A stretch of DNA of 64,000 nt, from positions 186,001 through 250,000 of the forward strand of contig NZ_BRZA01000002.1 of assembly GCF_026012395.1 (NCBI RefSeq), read 5' to 3'. The DNA is from Lysinibacillus piscis (GTDB lineage Bacteria > Bacillota > Bacilli > Bacillales_A > Planococcaceae). Under the pieces are notes generated by a model. The model did no database searches and was not told where the DNA came from. It was given only the letters and a program-made list of their open reading frames with translations. Positions 55,257 to 64,000 of the stretch are shown here, piece after piece; the first letter of the stretch is position 1, and every line of letters starts with the position of its first letter. A program made the position numbers and the translations under genes.

Positions 55257-55670
55257 ATGCTTGATTCTAATTTTTGGAAATATCCAATTATCGAAACGGC
55301 AGGATATTTTAGTGTTGTTGTGTTATGTTTAGTCGTGTCGATGGCATTATTCGAAGTCGTGACGAAGTATAAAAACTGGGAAGAAATAAAGAAGGGCAAT
55401 GTGGCTGTCGCACTAGCAACGGGTGGGAAAATATTGGGAATATGTAATATTTTCCGCTATTCAATTGCACGTCATAGCACATTGAGTGAAATGATTGGCT
55501 GGGGGCTTTTTGGTTTCACATTATTGATTGTGGCTTATTTTTTATTTGAATTTATGACACCACGCTTTAATGTAGATCAAGAAATTGCTAATGACAATCG
55601 CTCTGTCGGCTTTATTTCTTTTACGATTTCTGTTGGTCTATCGTTCGTCATTGGGGCAAGTATTGCATAG
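55257..55670 (+). CDS. yshE: DUF350 family membrane protein YshE
   Basis: The 137-residue protein has four membrane segments (about 12-34, 45-65, 80-100 and 115-135) and the DUF350 features NVAVALATGGKILGICNIFRYSI and DNRSVGFISFTISVGLSFVIGASI. Function unknown. Position after mutS2 matches B. subtilis. AAGGGGACAG precedes the ATG. A tiny membrane-peptide frame follows. Confidence 0.85.
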   Translation: MLDSNFWKYPIIETAGYFSVVVLCLVVSMALFEVVTKYKNWEEIKKGNVAVALATGGKILGICNIFRYSIARHSTLSEMIGWGLFGFTLLIVAYFLFEFMTPRFNVDQEIANDNRSVGFISFTISVGLSFVIGASIA

Positions 55671-55685
55671 GAGCGTTGTCGTAAC

Positions 55686-55766
55686 ATGGAAAAACTAGCA
55701 AAGGTTTTAATTGTTGTTTGTATTGCCTTTCTCGTAGTAGGTATTTACTATATGTTGACATTATAA
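55686..55766 (+). CDS. Possible 26-residue membrane peptide
   Basis: A small ATG frame codes for MEKLAKVLIVVCIAFLVVGI and six further residues, a single membrane helix with a charged N-terminus. AGGAGCG lies upstream, overlapping the end of yshE, at a rather long distance (about 12 bases). It would be cotranscribed with yshE and lies before the terminator. Its reality depends on expression data. Confidence 0.5.
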   Translation: MEKLAKVLIVVCIAFLVVGIYYMLTL

Positions 55767-55770
55767 AAGC

Positions 55771-55802
55771 AAATGCATCCAAGTCATTGGGTGCATTTTT
55801 TG
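55771..55802 (+). terminator. Intrinsic terminator after yshE
   Basis: AAATGCATCC (55771-55780) pairs with GGGTGCATTT (55789-55798), with one G-T pair, followed by TTTTG. Confidence 0.85.
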
Positions 55803-56027
55803 TTATTTTTATATAACAATAACGAAGCTATTTCCCTATGAAATGAATTGCTATTCATAAAGATTGTGAAGATGAAGCTGATAAAATATGTATAAATGAA
55901 TAGTATGTAACGTATAATAACTAATCGAAAATGCAGGTATTTTCTATTTTGTGTTTGAAAGTACAATTCTTTTTTATTATAATAAAGATAAGAATTGACA
56001 AAGTTTGGGACAAAGGGGAGAGCATGT

Positions 56028-57719
56028 ATGACGACAAAACCATGGTTAGCAAATTATCCTGAAGAAGTACCAGCAACTTTAACATTTGAAAAAATCCCAG
56101 TACAGGCATTTTTAACACGTGCCTATGAAAAGCATCCATCCAAAGTAGCCATTCATTTTATGGGGAAGGAGCTAACGTATATAGAGCTATATGAATCTGC
56201 ACTGAAATTTGCAAATTATTTGCAGTCACTTGGTGTAGAAAAAGGGGATCGTGTAGCGATTATGTTGCCTAATTCACCTCAAAGTGTAATCGCTTACTTT
56301 GGCGCTATGTATGCAGGAGCTGTCGTTGTACAGACAAATCCACTGTATACAGAGCGAGAATTACAATATCAAATGGCTGATTCAGGCGCAAAGGTCATTC
56401 TTGTCATGGACATCTTATATCCACGTGTGACGAAGATCATCAAGGAAACAGCATTGGAAAATGTCATTGTGACAGGTATTAAGGATTATTTACCATTTCC
56501 TAAAAACTTAGTCTATCCATTCATACAGAAAAAGCAATATGGCTTTAGTGTGAAGGTAGAGCACAGTGGACAAAATCATTTATTTACAGAGATTATGAAA
56601 TCCGCTCCTGCCACGATGATTGACTATCCATTTGATTTTGAAGAGGATCTAGCTTTGCTGCAATATACAGGTGGAACAACAGGCTTCCCGAAAGGTGTAA
56701 TGCTGACACATAAAAACTTAATTGCGAATGTGACAATGTGTGATACATGGCTTTATAAATGTGTCAATGGACAAGAAACCATTATGGGCATTTTACCATT
56801 CTTCCACGTATATGGTATGACAACCGTGATGCTGCTATCTGTTTTTACACAAAATAAAATGGTCTTACTACCGAAATTTGATGCAGAAACAGCATTGAAA
56901 ACAATTGATAAGCAAAAGCCGACATTATTCCCTGGTGCACCAACACTATATATTGGTTTGTTAAATCATCCTGATATTGGAAAGTATGATTTGTCATCTA
57001 TTACAGCTTGTCTAAGTGGCTCGGCTGCATTGCCAGTGGAAGTACAGGAGCAATTTGAAGCGGTGACAGGTGGTAAGCTGGTAGAAGGCTATGGACTAAC
57101 AGAAACATCGCCAGTCACACATGCGACACCGATTTGGGGCAAACGTGTCAAAGGTTCAATCGGTATGCCATGGCCTAACACGGATGCGACCATTTTACGT
57201 GTGGGTGATACAGAGGAGCTACCAATTGGTGAAGTTGGCGAAATTGCAGTGAAAGGTCCGCAAGTGATGAAGGGCTATTGGAATCGACCAGAAGATACAG
57301 CTGCAACCTTTGCCAATGACTGGTTTTTAACAGGTGATTTAGGTTATATGGATGAAGAAGGATTTTTCTATGTAGTCGATCGCAAGAAAGATATGATTAT
57401 TGCAGGAGGCTTTAATATTTACCCACGTGAGGTGGAGGAAATCCTATATGAATTAGATGAAATTCAAGAGTGTGTCGTTGCAGGGATACCAGATCCATAT
57501 CGTGGTGAAACAGTCAAAGCCTATATCGTGTTAAAAGAAGGACATTCACTAACAGAGGAAGAAATAAATAAACATTGTCGTCAGCATCTTGCCGCATTTA
57601 AAGTACCACGGTATTATGAATTTAGAACAGAATTGCCGAAAACAGCAGTCGGAAAGATTTTACGTCGTACATTGGTAGAAGAAGAGAAAGCGAAATTAGC
57701 CATGCAAGAAGCAAAATAA
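56028..57719 (+). CDS. lcfA: Long-chain fatty-acid-CoA ligase
   Basis: The 563-residue adenylate-forming enzyme activates fatty acids to acyl-CoA. Key motifs are the P-loop YTGGTTGFPKG, GYGLTETSPVTH, the ATP-binding TGDLGYMDEEGFFYVVDRKKD and the C-terminal lysine in PKTAVGKILRR. The ATG at 56028 is preceded by AAAGGGGAG; the longer frame from 55995 contains that site. It heads the fatty-acid degradation group lcfA-fadR-fadB-etfB-etfA as in B. subtilis. A large palindrome that could act as a terminator or FadR operator follows its stop codon. Confidence 0.94.
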   Translation: MTTKPWLANYPEEVPATLTFEKIPVQAFLTRAYEKHPSKVAIHFMGKELTYIELYESALKFANYLQSLGVEKGDRVAIMLPNSPQSVIAYFGAMYAGAVVVQTNPLYTERELQYQMADSGAKVILVMDILYPRVTKIIKETALENVIVTGIKDYLPFPKNLVYPFIQKKQYGFSVKVEHSGQNHLFTEIMKSAPATMIDYPFDFEEDLALLQYTGGTTGFPKGVMLTHKNLIANVTMCDTWLYKCVNGQETIMGILPFFHVYGMTTVMLLSVFTQNKMVLLPKFDAETALKTIDKQKPTLFPGAPTLYIGLLNHPDIGKYDLSSITACLSGSAALPVEVQEQFEAVTGGKLVEGYGLTETSPVTHATPIWGKRVKGSIGMPWPNTDATILRVGDTEELPIGEVGEIAVKGPQVMKGYWNRPEDTAATFANDWFLTGDLGYMDEEGFFYVVDRKKDMIIAGGFNIYPREVEEILYELDEIQECVVAGIPDPYRGETVKAYIVLKEGHSLTEEEINKHCRQHLAAFKVPRYYEFRTELPKTAVGKILRRTLVEEEKAKLAMQEAK

Positions 57720-57734
57720 ATACAAGTGAAAGTG

Positions 57735-57763
57735 TTGACAAATAAGAGCTTAAATTATAATAT
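57735..57763 (+). promoter_or_regulatory. fadR promoter
   Basis: TTGACA (57735-57740) followed after 17 bases by TAATAT (57758-57763), or after 15 by TATAAT (57756-57761). The -10 overlaps the start of the FadR-box palindrome, so a bound repressor would block it. Confidence 0.6.
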
Positions 57764-57806
57764 GAAAATATGAATGAATGACCATTCATATTTTCATATT
57801 TTTTTA
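57759..57806. promoter_or_regulatory. FadR-like operator inside an 18-bp-arm palindrome
   Basis: The arms 57759-57776 and 57783-57800 are perfect inverted repeats of 18 bases around a 6-base centre. The inner 18 bases (57771-57788, TGAATGAATGACCATTCA) match the B. subtilis FadR consensus TGAATGAMTANTCATTCA at 16 positions. A T-run follows (57799-57806), so the RNA form is also a plausible terminator for lcfA. fadR would thus repress itself and the genes beyond. Confidence 0.7.
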
Positions 57807-57863
57807 GTTAACATGTCACAAAAGTATGTGAAATGTGCGGATGTTTTAGGTGGTGATAGAAAA

Positions 57864-58445
57864 GTGAAACGAGATAAGCCGAAATATAAGCAAATTATTG
57901 ATGCAGCTGTCATCGTTATTGCAGAGAATGGATATCATCAAGCACAAGTATCGAAAATTGCAAAACAAGCAGGGGTGGCTGACGGAACAATCTATTTATA
58001 TTTTAAAAATAAAGAAGATATTTTAATTTCAGTCTTCAATGAAAAAATGGCTGTTTTTATTGAGTCATTACGAGATATAATAGAAAATGGAAATACGTCG
58101 TATGACAAACTTTCTAAAATGATTGCGAATCATTTAACTGTTCTGGCAACAGATCGATACTTAGCAACCGTTACACAGCTAGAGCTTCGACAATCGAATA
58201 AAGACTTACGCTTAAAAATTAATGCTGTTTTAAGAGAGTATTTACAATTGCTCGATCAAATTCTAGTCGAAGGTATGCTTTCGGGTGAATTCAATCCTAC
58301 AATGGACGTACGTTTAGCACGTCAAATGGTGTTTGGAACTATTGATGAAATTACGACGTCGTGGGTAATGAATGAGTACCGATATGATTTGATGGAACAA
58401 ATTCCTAAAGTTCAGGCACTTATTATGAATGGCATTAAACCATAA
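57864..58445 (+). CDS. fadR: TetR family fatty-acid degradation repressor FadR
   Basis: The 193-residue regulator has an N-terminal TetR helix-turn-helix (about 10-55: [41 protein letters not shown]) nearly identical to B. subtilis FadR and an acyl-CoA-binding C-terminal domain ([29 protein letters not shown]). The start is taken as GTG 57864, which follows AGGTGGTGA and gives the same N-terminus as the B. subtilis protein; the frame extends upstream to 57774 but runs through the operator palindrome. Long-chain acyl-CoA should release it from DNA. Confidence 0.92.
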   Translation: MKRDKPKYKQIIDAAVIVIAENGYHQAQVSKIAKQAGVADGTIYLYFKNKEDILISVFNEKMAVFIESLRDIIENGNTSYDKLSKMIANHLTVLATDRYLATVTQLELRQSNKDLRLKINAVLREYLQLLDQILVEGMLSGEFNPTMDVRLARQMVFGTIDEITTSWVMNEYRYDLMEQIPKVQALIMNGIKP

Positions 58446-58459
58446 AGGGATGTGGAGAA

Positions 58460-59233
58460 ATGGAATTTCTAAGTTGGAAGGTAGAGGATGGAGTAGCTGT
58501 TGTGACAATTGCACGTCCACCAGCGAATGCTCTATCGCGTGGAATTATCGCTGAAGTGAATGAAGTGCTTGAAGCGGTTGAAAGCGATGAAACAGTACGT
58601 GTTTTAGTATTGCACGGAGAAGGGCGTTTCTTCTCGGCAGGTGCGGATATTAAAGAATTTACGGATGTGACATCTGGTGAAGAGTTCACGAGATTAGCAA
58701 GTAATGGTCAACAAGTGTTTGAAAGAATGGAAACGTTCTCAAAACCGATTATTGCAGCGATTCATGGTGCAGCACTTGGTGGTGGCCTTGAATTAGCAAT
58801 GGCTTGCCATTTACGCTTTGTTACACAATCAGCGAAGCTTGGCTTACCTGAATTACAATTAGGCCTTATTCCAGGTTTCGGTGGTACACAGCGATTACCA
58901 CGTTATGTTGGTGTTGCGAAAGCAGCCGAAATGCTATTTACAAGTGAGCCAATTTCAGGTGAAGAGGCTGTACAATGGGGATTAGCAAATCGTGCTTTCA
59001 CCGATGAAGCTTTACTGGAAGAAACTTTAACAATCGCACGAAAAATTGCGAAGAAAAGTCCAATTGCTTTACAGGCAGCCATTCAAACATTGCAATATGC
59101 TAAACATGCATCCTTTTATGAAGGAATTGAAGCAGAGGCCAAATCTTTCGGTACAGTATTTGTCTCGGAAGATGCAAAAGAAGGAATTCAGGCATTCATC
59201 GAAAAACGTGAGCCTGTATTTACTGGCAAATGA
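58460..59233 (+). CDS. fadB: Enoyl-CoA hydratase FadB
   Basis: The 257-residue crotonase-fold enzyme hydrates 2-enoyl-CoA in beta-oxidation. It shows the oxyanion-hole segments [13 protein letters not shown] and [18 protein letters not shown], and the catalytic Glu region [20 protein letters not shown]. It follows fadR by 14 bases with a GTGGAGA ribosome site and belongs to the same operon. About 100 bases of AT-rich DNA separate it from etfB. Confidence 0.93.
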   Translation: MEFLSWKVEDGVAVVTIARPPANALSRGIIAEVNEVLEAVESDETVRVLVLHGEGRFFSAGADIKEFTDVTSGEEFTRLASNGQQVFERMETFSKPIIAAIHGAALGGGLELAMACHLRFVTQSAKLGLPELQLGLIPGFGGTQRLPRYVGVAKAAEMLFTSEPISGEEAVQWGLANRAFTDEALLEETLTIARKIAKKSPIALQAAIQTLQYAKHASFYEGIEAEAKSFGTVFVSEDAKEGIQAFIEKREPVFTGK

Positions 59234-59341
59234 TATTTTATCAATGTGGAATAATGGGCATAAGTCATTTATTTTGCGATGAAAATATATAATATTTATA
59301 AATTTACTTAGAAATTAAAACGTTTCAGGGGGCATAAATAT

Positions 59342-60115
59342 ATGAACATTTTTGCATTAATTAAACGTACATTTGATACAGAGGAAAAAATCGTTGTATC
59401 GGGTGGTAAAATTCAAGAAGATGGTGCTGAATTCATCATCAATCCATACGATGAATATGCAATTGAAGAAGCCATTCAGGTGCGTGATGCAGCAGGTGGT
59501 AAAGTAACAGTAATCACAATCGGTGGAGAAGATGCAGAAAAGCAATTGCGTACAGCTCTTGCAATGGGTGCAGATGAAGCCGTTCTTATTAATACAGAAG
59601 ATGACTTAGATGAGTTAGACCAAAATGCAGCAGCATACCTTTTAGCAGAATACTTAAAAGATAAAGAGGCAGATTTGATTTTAACAGGGAATGTTGCAAT
59701 CGATGGCGGATCAGGTCAAGTTGGCCCACGTGTAGCTGATTTATTAGGTATTAACTATGTAACGACAATTACAAATCTTGAAATTGACGGCACATCAGCA
59801 AAAATCGTGCGTGATATTGAAGGGGACTCAGAGATCATTGAAACCTCTCTACCACTTTTAGTAACAGCTCAACAAGGGTTAAACGAGCCACGTTATCCAT
59901 CTTTACCAGGTATTATGAAAGCAAAAAAGAAACCGCTTGCAGAACTGGAATTAGATGATTTAGATATTGATGAAGATGATGTAGAAGTAAAAGTAGAAAC
60001 AGTGGAAATTTTCTTACCAGCTCAAAAAGCGGCAGGTCGTGTACTTGAAGGTGATTTAGCTGCACAAGCAAAAGAGCTTGTAAATCTACTTCATACAGAA
60101 GCGAAAGTAGTATAA
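59342..60115 (+). CDS. etfB: Electron transfer flavoprotein beta subunit
   Basis: The 257-residue subunit binds AMP and pairs with EtfA to pass electrons from acyl-CoA dehydrogenases to the respiratory chain. It has the ETF beta signature with INPYDEYAIEEAIQVRD, LRTALAMGADEAVLI, TGNVAIDGGSGQVGPRVADLLG and the C-terminal ETF-dehydrogenase recognition region. GGGGGC precedes the ATG. etfA follows 53 bases later. Confidence 0.95.
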   Translation: MNIFALIKRTFDTEEKIVVSGGKIQEDGAEFIINPYDEYAIEEAIQVRDAAGGKVTVITIGGEDAEKQLRTALAMGADEAVLINTEDDLDELDQNAAAYLLAEYLKDKEADLILTGNVAIDGGSGQVGPRVADLLGINYVTTITNLEIDGTSAKIVRDIEGDSEIIETSLPLLVTAQQGLNEPRYPSLPGIMKAKKKPLAELELDDLDIDEDDVEVKVETVEIFLPAQKAAGRVLEGDLAAQAKELVNLLHTEAKVV

Positions 60116-60168
60116 GTGATTGAATCATATCAATGGAATCATAATGGGTAACGGAGGGAAAATATACT

Positions 60169-61146
60169 ATGTCAAAGAAAGTGTTAGTAGTAAGTGAAGT
60201 GCGTGAAGGAAATTTACGAAATGTATCTTTTGAAGCGATTGCAGCAGCTAAACAAATCGCAGATGGTGGCGAGGTTGTGGGTGTTCTTTTAGGGGATGCT
60301 GTAGCTAATTTAGCAGGTTCATTATTTGAATATGGTGCTGACCGTGTCGTAACAGTGGAGCATCCACATTTAAAACAATATACATCAGATGGTTTTGGGC
60401 AAGCATTATTAGCCGTTATTGAACAAGAAAAACCAGAAGGAATTGTCTTTGGTCATACAGCGAATGGTAAAGATTTATCACCAAAAATCGCAAGTAAATT
60501 ACAAGCAGGTCTTGTATCCGATGTAACGACAATTGAAGGAGCTGGCGATGGTGCTGTATTTATTCGCCCAATTTATTCTGGTAAAGCGTTTGAAAAAGTG
60601 AAAGTGAAAGATGGCGTTGTCTTAGTGTCTATCCGACCAAACAATATTGCACCATTAGAAAAAGCGGCTGGTAAATCAGGTGACGTTTCTTCTATTACGG
60701 TAGATATTACAAATCTTCGTACAATCATTAAAGAGGTTGTTCGTAAATCATCTGAAGGTGTAGACTTATCAGAAGCGAAAGTGGTTGTAGCAGGTGGGCG
60801 TGGTGTGAAATCGGAGGAAGGTTTCGAGCCATTAAAAGAATTAGCTAACTTACTTGGAGGCGCTGTTGGTGCATCACGTGGTGCATGTGATGCAGAGTAT
60901 TGCGATTACTCATTACAAATTGGGCAAACAGGTAAAGTCGTTACACCAGACCTATACATTGCAGCAGGTATTTCAGGTGCAATTCAACATTTAGCGGGTA
61001 TGTCTAACTCAAAAGTAATCGTAGCGATTAACAAAGATCCAGAGGCAAATATTTTCAAAGTAGCGGATTACGGTATCGTAGGCGATTTATTTGAAGTAAT
61101 TCCTCTATTAATCGAAGAATTTAAAGCATTAAAAGTAAATGCGTAA
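60169..61146 (+). CDS. etfA: Electron transfer flavoprotein alpha subunit
   Basis: The 325-residue FAD-binding subunit shows FGHTANGKDLSPKIASKL, VVAGGRGVKSEEGF and the flavin signature LYIAAGISGAIQHLAGMSNS followed by IVAINKDPEANIFKVADYGIVGD. GGAGGG precedes the ATG. It ends the fatty-acid operon; a clear terminator follows. Confidence 0.96.
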   Translation: MSKKVLVVSEVREGNLRNVSFEAIAAAKQIADGGEVVGVLLGDAVANLAGSLFEYGADRVVTVEHPHLKQYTSDGFGQALLAVIEQEKPEGIVFGHTANGKDLSPKIASKLQAGLVSDVTTIEGAGDGAVFIRPIYSGKAFEKVKVKDGVVLVSIRPNNIAPLEKAAGKSGDVSSITVDITNLRTIIKEVVRKSSEGVDLSEAKVVVAGGRGVKSEEGFEPLKELANLLGGAVGASRGACDAEYCDYSLQIGQTGKVVTPDLYIAAGISGAIQHLAGMSNSKVIVAINKDPEANIFKVADYGIVGDLFEVIPLLIEEFKALKVNA

Positions 61147-61154
61147 AATAATGG

Positions 61155-61187
61155 GCTGAGGAAATGTATTTTTCCTCGGCTTTTTTC
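61155..61187 (+). terminator. Intrinsic terminator after etfA
   Basis: GCTGAGGAAA (61155-61164) pairs with TTTCCTCGGC (61171-61180), with one G-T pair, followed by TTTTTT. It closes the lcfA-etfA unit. Confidence 0.9.
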
Positions 61188-61256
61188 ATTTTCCAATGCT
61201 AAAAAAACGAGTTTTGTAAGGCTAAGCAGATTATTCGCTCAAATGAATTTTGCCAT

Positions 61257-61264
61257 GCTATACT
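61257..61264 (+). promoter_or_regulatory. Extended -10 promoter of trxA
   Basis: TGCTATACT ending at 61264 is an extended -10 element; no good -35 is seen 17 bases upstream. The start would lie about 25 bases before the trxA ribosome site. Confidence 0.5.
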
Positions 61265-61295
61265 ACGAGTGTAATAAGTTGAAGGAGGATTTCAA

Positions 61296-61607
61296 ATGGC
61301 AATTGTACATGGAACAGACGCAACGTTTAAAGAGGAAATTAAAGAGGGATTAGTGCTAGTAGACTTTTGGGCTGCTTGGTGTGGACCTTGTAAAATGATC
61401 GCACCAGTTCTTGAAGAATTGGATGCAGCAGGCAGTGCAGCTAAAATTGTAAAGGTTGATGTAGATAACAACCAAGGTACAGCGGCTGATTACCAAATTA
61501 TGTCAATTCCATCATTATTATTATTTAAAGATGGTGAATTAGTAGACAAAACAGTTGGCTTCCAACCAAAAGAAGCATTAGAAGCATTCATCGCAAAACA
61601 TGCTTAA
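61296..61607 (+). CDS. trxA: Thioredoxin
   Basis: The 103-residue protein has the thioredoxin fold with the redox site [11 protein letters not shown] (C29 and C32), the cis-Pro loop [12 protein letters not shown] and normal length. It reduces protein disulfides and supports ribonucleotide reductase. AAGGAGGA precedes the ATG. It sits between etfA and uvrC as in B. subtilis. Confidence 0.97.
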   Translation: MAIVHGTDATFKEEIKEGLVLVDFWAAWCGPCKMIAPVLEELDAAGSAAKIVKVDVDNNQGTAADYQIMSIPSLLLFKDGELVDKTVGFQPKEALEAFIAKHA

Positions 61608-61652
61608 TTTTGATTTTGTGGATGTCCAACTATCTACAGAAGCAAGATGAAA

Positions 61653-61692
61653 AGTCGAGGCATCTATTTATAGATGTACTCGGCTTTTTTTC
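61653..61692 (+). terminator. Intrinsic terminator after trxA
   Basis: AGTCGAGGCATCT pairs with AGATGTACTCGGCT (one bulge and G-T pairs) and is followed by a T-run to 61691. A TATAAT for uvrC begins within a few bases, at about 61695. Confidence 0.85.
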
Positions 61693-61725
61693 GTTATAAT
61701 AGAAGTAAAAAGGGGGCAGTAGGCG

Positions 61726-63516
61726 ATGAATGACCTTATCAAACATAAACTTGACATTTTACCAGATCAGCCTGGCTGCTATTTAATGAAAGACCGACAA
61801 GGGACGATTATTTATGTAGGGAAAGCCAAGGTGCTAAAAAATCGTGTACGCTCCTATTTCACTGGTACTCATGAGGGCAAAACACAGCGACTGGTAGGAG
61901 AAATAGAGGATTTCGATTATATTGTGACGTCCTCCAATATTGAAGCATTGATTTTAGAGCTTAATCTGATTAAGCTACATGATCCGAAATACAATATTAT
62001 GCTAACGGATGATAAAACATATCCATATATAAAAATTACAAATGAAAAATATCCACGTTTGATTACGACACGTAAAGTGAAGAAGGATAAGGCAAAATAT
62101 TTCGGTCCTTATCCGAATGCGTATGCAGCGAGTGAAACGAAAAAATTATTAGATCGTTTATATCCTTTGCGTAAATGCGTGCAATTGCCGACAAAGGTTT
62201 GCTTGTATTATCATATGGGGCAATGTTTAGCTCCTTGTGTTAAACCAATTGAAGCACAGGTTTTTGACGATATGATAGAGGATATTTCAAAATTTTTACA
62301 TGGTGGTGTGGACGCTGTTAAAAAAGAGCTAGAAACGAAAATGCTGGCAGCGGCTGAAAATTTAGAGTTTGAGCGAGCGAAGGAGCTGCGTGACCAAATT
62401 GCGCATATCGATACGGTGATGCAGAAGCAAAAAATTGTCTCAAATGATACAACAAATCGAGATGTCTTTGGCTATGCTGTAGAAAAAGGCTGGATGTGTG
62501 TACAAGTATTTTTTGTACGGCAAGGGAAGCTCATTGAACGAGATGTTTCTATTTTTCCGATTTATCAAGACCCAGAGGAAGAATTTTTAACATTTGTCGG
62601 TCGATTTTATGAAAAGGCAGAGCATATTAAGCCAAAAGAAGTCTTTATTCCACATACGATTGATGCCGCTATTTTAACAGAGCTATTAGGCATCAAAGTG
62701 CTAACACCAAAACGTGGACAGAAAAAAGAGCTAGTGGAGTTAGCGACGAAAAATGCTGAAATTGCGGTAGCCGCTAAATTCCAATTGATTGAGCGACAGG
62801 AAGAGCGCACAATTGGTGCATGTGAGGCACTTGGCGAGGCAATGGGGATTTCTGCGCCTTTGCGTATCGAGGCATTCGATAATAGTCATATGCATGGAAC
62901 AGATGCGGTGTCAGCGATGGTCGTATTTATTGATGGCAAGCCAGCGAAAAAGGAGTATCGTAAATACAAAACACGCACAGCAGCAAAGCATGATGATTAT
63001 GGCGCAATGCAGGAAGTGATACGTCGTCGCTATACACGTGTTTTAAAAGAAGGATTACCATTACCAGATTTAGTATTGATTGATGGTGGGAAAGGGCAAA
63101 TGGAAGTGGCACGTGAGGTGCTAGAGGATGAGCTTGGCTTGGTTATTCCAATAGCAGGCTTAGCGAAGGATGATAAGCATAATACATCTCAGCTCTTATT
63201 TGGAGAGCCTGTTGACATTGTACCGTTGAAGCGGACAAGTGATGGTTTTTATTTATTGCAACGTATTCAAGATGAGGTGCATCGTTTTGCCATTACGTTT
63301 TTGCGTCAGCAGCGTGATAAGCAGACAATTCAATCGGTGCTGGATCAAATCGAAGGCATTGGACCAAAGCGTAAACAGCAATTACTCAAGCATTTTGGCT
63401 CTGTCAAAAAAATTCGAGAGGCTAGTGAGCAAGCATTGCAGGAAGCAGGGATACCTGTTCATTTAGCGAAGCAGATTTATAGCTATTTTCAACAGGGTAC
63501 ATTGTCAAAAGAATAA
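61726..63516 (+). CDS. uvrC: Excinuclease ABC subunit C
   Basis: The 596-residue nuclease makes both incisions in nucleotide excision repair. It has the GIY-YIG domain (about 14-93, [20 protein letters not shown]), a UVR motif (about 200-235, [17 protein letters not shown]), the RNase H-like domain with DNSHMHGTD and VLIDGGKGQ, and a C-terminal helix-hairpin-helix pair ([18 protein letters not shown]). Length is normal. The ribosome site is AGGGGGC. lysC with its riboswitch follows, as in B. subtilis. Confidence 0.96.
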   Translation: MNDLIKHKLDILPDQPGCYLMKDRQGTIIYVGKAKVLKNRVRSYFTGTHEGKTQRLVGEIEDFDYIVTSSNIEALILELNLIKLHDPKYNIMLTDDKTYPYIKITNEKYPRLITTRKVKKDKAKYFGPYPNAYAASETKKLLDRLYPLRKCVQLPTKVCLYYHMGQCLAPCVKPIEAQVFDDMIEDISKFLHGGVDAVKKELETKMLAAAENLEFERAKELRDQIAHIDTVMQKQKIVSNDTTNRDVFGYAVEKGWMCVQVFFVRQGKLIERDVSIFPIYQDPEEEFLTFVGRFYEKAEHIKPKEVFIPHTIDAAILTELLGIKVLTPKRGQKKELVELATKNAEIAVAAKFQLIERQEERTIGACEALGEAMGISAPLRIEAFDNSHMHGTDAVSAMVVFIDGKPAKKEYRKYKTRTAAKHDDYGAMQEVIRRRYTRVLKEGLPLPDLVLIDGGKGQMEVAREVLEDELGLVIPIAGLAKDDKHNTSQLLFGEPVDIVPLKRTSDGFYLLQRIQDEVHRFAITFLRQQRDKQTIQSVLDQIEGIGPKRKQQLLKHFGSVKKIREASEQALQEAGIPVHLAKQIYSYFQQGTLSKE

Positions 63517-63569
63517 CCATGTGCTAGAGTGATAGATATATTTACTTGTTTATAAGGAATAATTGCATA

Positions 63570-63813
63570 ATTGATGATAGAGGTGCGAGCTTCAATAGTA
63601 GTACATCGGAGGAGGAACAAGTCCAGTGATGATGTAGGAAAGGGGAGTTTGCCGAAGTTCCGTGTCATTGCTTCTGACACTGTGCTGGTTTTGCATTTAA
63701 GAAATGTAAGACTGTCGATTCTACATGTTTCGGAGAGCTATCACCCATATGGATACAAATAGTTTGTATACATTTAGGTAGCCTTTCATATCATGTGAAG
63801 GCTATCTTTTTTT
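63570..63813 (+). promoter_or_regulatory. Lysine riboswitch (L box) of lysC
   Basis: The conserved L-box pieces occur in order: GATAGAGGTGCGAG (63576-63589), AGGAAAGGGGAGTTTGCCGAAG (about 63637-63658), CTGGTTTTGC and CGGAGAGCTATC closing P1 (63576-63580 with 63738-63742). A terminator follows (GTAGCCTT arm near 63778 with AAGGCTAT arm near 63797, then T-run to 63812). Lysine binding should end transcription before lysC. A frame of 63 codons crosses this RNA by chance. Confidence 0.95.
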
Positions 63814-63832
63814 ATCTTCATTTAGCGAATGT

Positions 63833-63851
63833 CTATTGAATCAAGATAAAG
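63833..63851. repeat. Fragment related to the citZ-leader inverted repeat
   Basis: CTATTGAATCAAGATAAA here matches the right arm of the citZ element (CTACTGAACCAAGATAAA, 2229-2245) with two differences. TTTATCTT at 63811-63818 forms a short left arm. It looks like a collapsed copy lacking the interior, between the lysine riboswitch terminator and lysC. Confidence 0.45.
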
Positions 63852-63912
63852 TTCCTGTGAATGGTATACATGGGGCGTAATGGATTTTTGTTTTACTAAA
63901 GGAGGGCTTACA

Positions 63913-64000
63913 ATGGCAAAAATAGTGATGAAATTTGGTGGACGTGCATTAGCGTCCACAGCACAAATTCATGAAGCCGTGCAAAAGGTAGTAGAGATAA
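63913..64000 (+). CDS. lysC: Aspartokinase, N-terminal part (cut by window edge)
   Basis: The first 29 codons are present, starting MAKIVMKFGGRALAS and continuing with TAQIHEAVQKVVEI, the aspartokinase nucleotide-binding start (KFGG). The family usually has KFGGTSVGS; the residues after KFGG differ here (RALAS). AAAGGAGGGC precedes the ATG. The lysine riboswitch upstream supports assignment to the lysine-regulated aspartokinase, which makes aspartyl phosphate for lysine and diaminopimelate. Confidence 0.85.
   Translation, partial: MAKIVMKFGGRALASTAQIHEAVQKVVEI

Noticed and set aside
63571..63762. Small plus-strand protein frame before lysC
   Set aside because: It lies wholly within the lysine riboswitch.

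Overview
The window is chromosomal DNA from a low-GC, spore-forming Gram-positive bacterium, most likely a Lysinibacillus-type member of the Bacillales. Three things point there. The core gene order closely follows Bacillus subtilis (pyk-fxsA-ytvI-citZ-icd-phoPR-polA-mutM-coaE-gapB-nrdR-dnaB-dnaI-thrS, infC-rpmI-rplT-ysdA-ysdB-ysdC, sspI-ysgA-pheST-zapA-cvpA-polX-mutS2-yshE-lcfA-fadR-fadB-etfBA-trxA-uvrC-lysC). Two large secreted proteins carry SLH cell-wall-anchoring repeats, and spore genes are present. No rRNA, tRNA or CRISPR array was seen.

Layout. 1-7.6 kb: end of pyk, fxsA, a convergent ytvI-like permease, the TCA genes citZ and icd, a MaoC-like protein at the place where B. subtilis has mdh, and the phosphate two-component pair phoP-phoR. 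7.7-13.8 kb: a broken lipoprotein gene, an inverted-repeat element, hflK-hflC, a small membrane protein and a 939-residue SLH surface protein; this block separates phoR from polA. 13.9-24.6 kb: DNA repair and replication genes (polA, mutM, coaE, gapB, nrdR, dnaB, dnaI) and thrS behind a T-box. 24.7-26.1 kb: very AT-rich DNA holding one dead reading frame with 18 internal stops and no frameshift. 26.1-30.2 kb: L20-type leader, infC (AUU start), rpmI, rplT, ysdA, ysdB, a dUTPase and an M42 peptidase. 30.2-33.2 kb: accessory DNA with an Rpn-family nuclease between two 202-bp copies of the M42 gene end, a broken NmFic-type Fic gene and a DUF2975 membrane protein. 33.3-40.9 kb: argF, sspI, an orphan sigma factor, an EAL phosphodiesterase, a small spore-type protein, an RsbQ-like hydrolase paired with a PAS-GGDEF cyclase, and ysgA. 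40.9-49.8 kb: T-box, pheS-pheT, a 46-bp tandem repeat array and a giant SLH-anchored subtilase. 50.2-64 kb: zapA, cvpA, polX, mutS2, yshE, the fatty-acid operon lcfA-fadR-fadB-etfB-etfA, trxA, uvrC, a lysine riboswitch and the start of lysC.

Visible control logic: T-boxes read uncharged tRNA-Thr and tRNA-Phe; a lysine riboswitch precedes lysC; a FadR-like operator sits inside a large palindrome that could also terminate lcfA transcription; a CcpN-like box covers the gapB -10 region; and a cre-like sequence lies at the predicted citZ start. The strongest candidates for new biology are the RsbQ/PAS-GGDEF pair, the Rpn gene bracketed by a host-gene duplication, the stop-riddled but indel-free gene, and the families of structured intergenic repeats.
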